NCBI GenBank assembly: GCA_910585745.1
Contig: CAJUFM010000012.1
Span: 1-52,507 of the forward strand
Source of the DNA: an uncultured Eubacterium sp.
GTDB taxonomy: Bacteria; Bacillota; Clostridia; Lachnospirales; Lachnospiraceae
DNA length: 52,507 nucleotides
Direction of reading: 5' to 3'
The notes under the pieces are model-generated. The model was not told the DNA's origin. It saw nothing but the letters and a program-made list of their open reading frames with translations, and ran no database searches. This document shows, in pieces, positions 52,450 through 52,507 of this stretch. Position numbers and translations under genes: made by a program. The stretch's first letter is position 1. Every line of letters begins with the position of its first letter.

Positions 52450-52476
52450 ATGTACCACCACTTTACAACTTTTTGA
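52450..52476 (+). CDS. Possible 8-codon leader peptide (MYHHFTTF)
   Basis: GGAGGTGA lies 8 nt before the ATG at 52450, which opens MYHHFTTF and a TGA. The strong ribosome site, the consensus promoter about 150 bp upstream and the tiny size suggest a leader peptide for a gene beyond the window. Two adjacent His codons, or the Phe/Thr codons, could respond to amino-acid supply. This is an inference, and the ORF may be chance. Confidence 0.4.
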   Translation: MYHHFTTF

Positions 52477-52507
52477 AAAATAAAATAACGCACAAGACAC
52501 TTTCTCA

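Overview
The window reads as chromosome of a Gram-positive anaerobe of the class Clostridia, most likely Lachnospiraceae (inference). The support is strong GGAGG-type ribosome sites, TTGACA/TATAAT-type promoters, a Ktr-type potassium system, a TepA-FtsK/SpoIIIE pair, formate-THF ligase, a pyrB-pyrI pair and an HD-GYP protein. Most of the sequence is moderate-GC core metabolism. Two stretches, about 4.8-15.2 kb and 43.8-45.8 kb, are visibly AT-richer and look like accessory DNA.

Layout. (1) 1-3.6 kb: arginine genes argC(end)-argJ-argB-argD, with a cluster of palindromes between argC and argJ, facing a convergent HD-GYP gene. (2) 5.0-11.66 kb: a three-gene operon closed by a strong terminator. 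It encodes a TPR protein, a large P-loop ATPase and a large adenosine-deaminase-family protein. The last two match the RADAR anti-phage pair RdrA/RdrB; the TPR protein is an extra partner I do not recognise. (3) 11.67-15.0 kb: a decayed segment bracketed by a perfect 114-bp inverted repeat. It holds a secreted Ig-like protein gene, a regulator-like gene broken by two in-frame stops, and a remnant of a phage DUF2815 gene. (4) 15.2-27.9 kb: a nitrogen-assimilation operon: promoter, leader terminator, gltB, gltD, a glutamine-synthetase-like gene, an ANTAR protein, carA, carB. The GS-like protein has lost nearly all metal ligands and the flap glutamate, so it is predicted to be a pseudoenzyme. It lies next to an RNA-binding antiterminator-type protein with a degenerate receiver, and a terminator hairpin sits at the start of the operon's transcript. 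This suggests a nitrogen-sensing antitermination module. (5) 27.9-30.2 kb: ktrB-ktrA potassium uptake on the minus strand, with two identical 73-bp palindromic repeats in its leader.

(6) 30.3-35.2 kb: rpsO, a NUDIX hydrolase, pnp with a long leader hairpin, a nitrilase-family amidohydrolase and a TepA-like ClpP-fold protease. (7) 35.2-41.4 kb: ftsK/spoIIIE, two RimK-type ATP-grasp ligases and fhs. (8) 41.4-43.7 kb: bioY-bioB behind a BirA-type operator, then a beta-carbonic anhydrase. (9) 43.8-45.7 kb: a SMUG2-like uracil-DNA glycosylase, a MazG-like pyrophosphohydrolase, a small zinc-ribbon membrane protein and a broken IS5-type transposase. (10) 45.8-47.4 kb: pyrB-pyrI on the minus strand with a possible 8-codon leader ORF. 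(11) 47.5-52.0 kb: a chemoreceptor on the minus strand and an aconitase-family hydratase on the plus strand. The window ends with a palindromic repeat and a promoter followed by another tiny leader-type ORF.

The metabolic genes fit together. Aconitase can supply 2-oxoglutarate precursors, GOGAT makes glutamate, carbamoyl-phosphate synthase uses glutamine, and its product feeds both arginine (arg genes) and pyrimidines (pyrBI). Carbonic anhydrase supplies bicarbonate to CarAB and biotin enzymes. No rRNA, tRNA or CRISPR array was seen.
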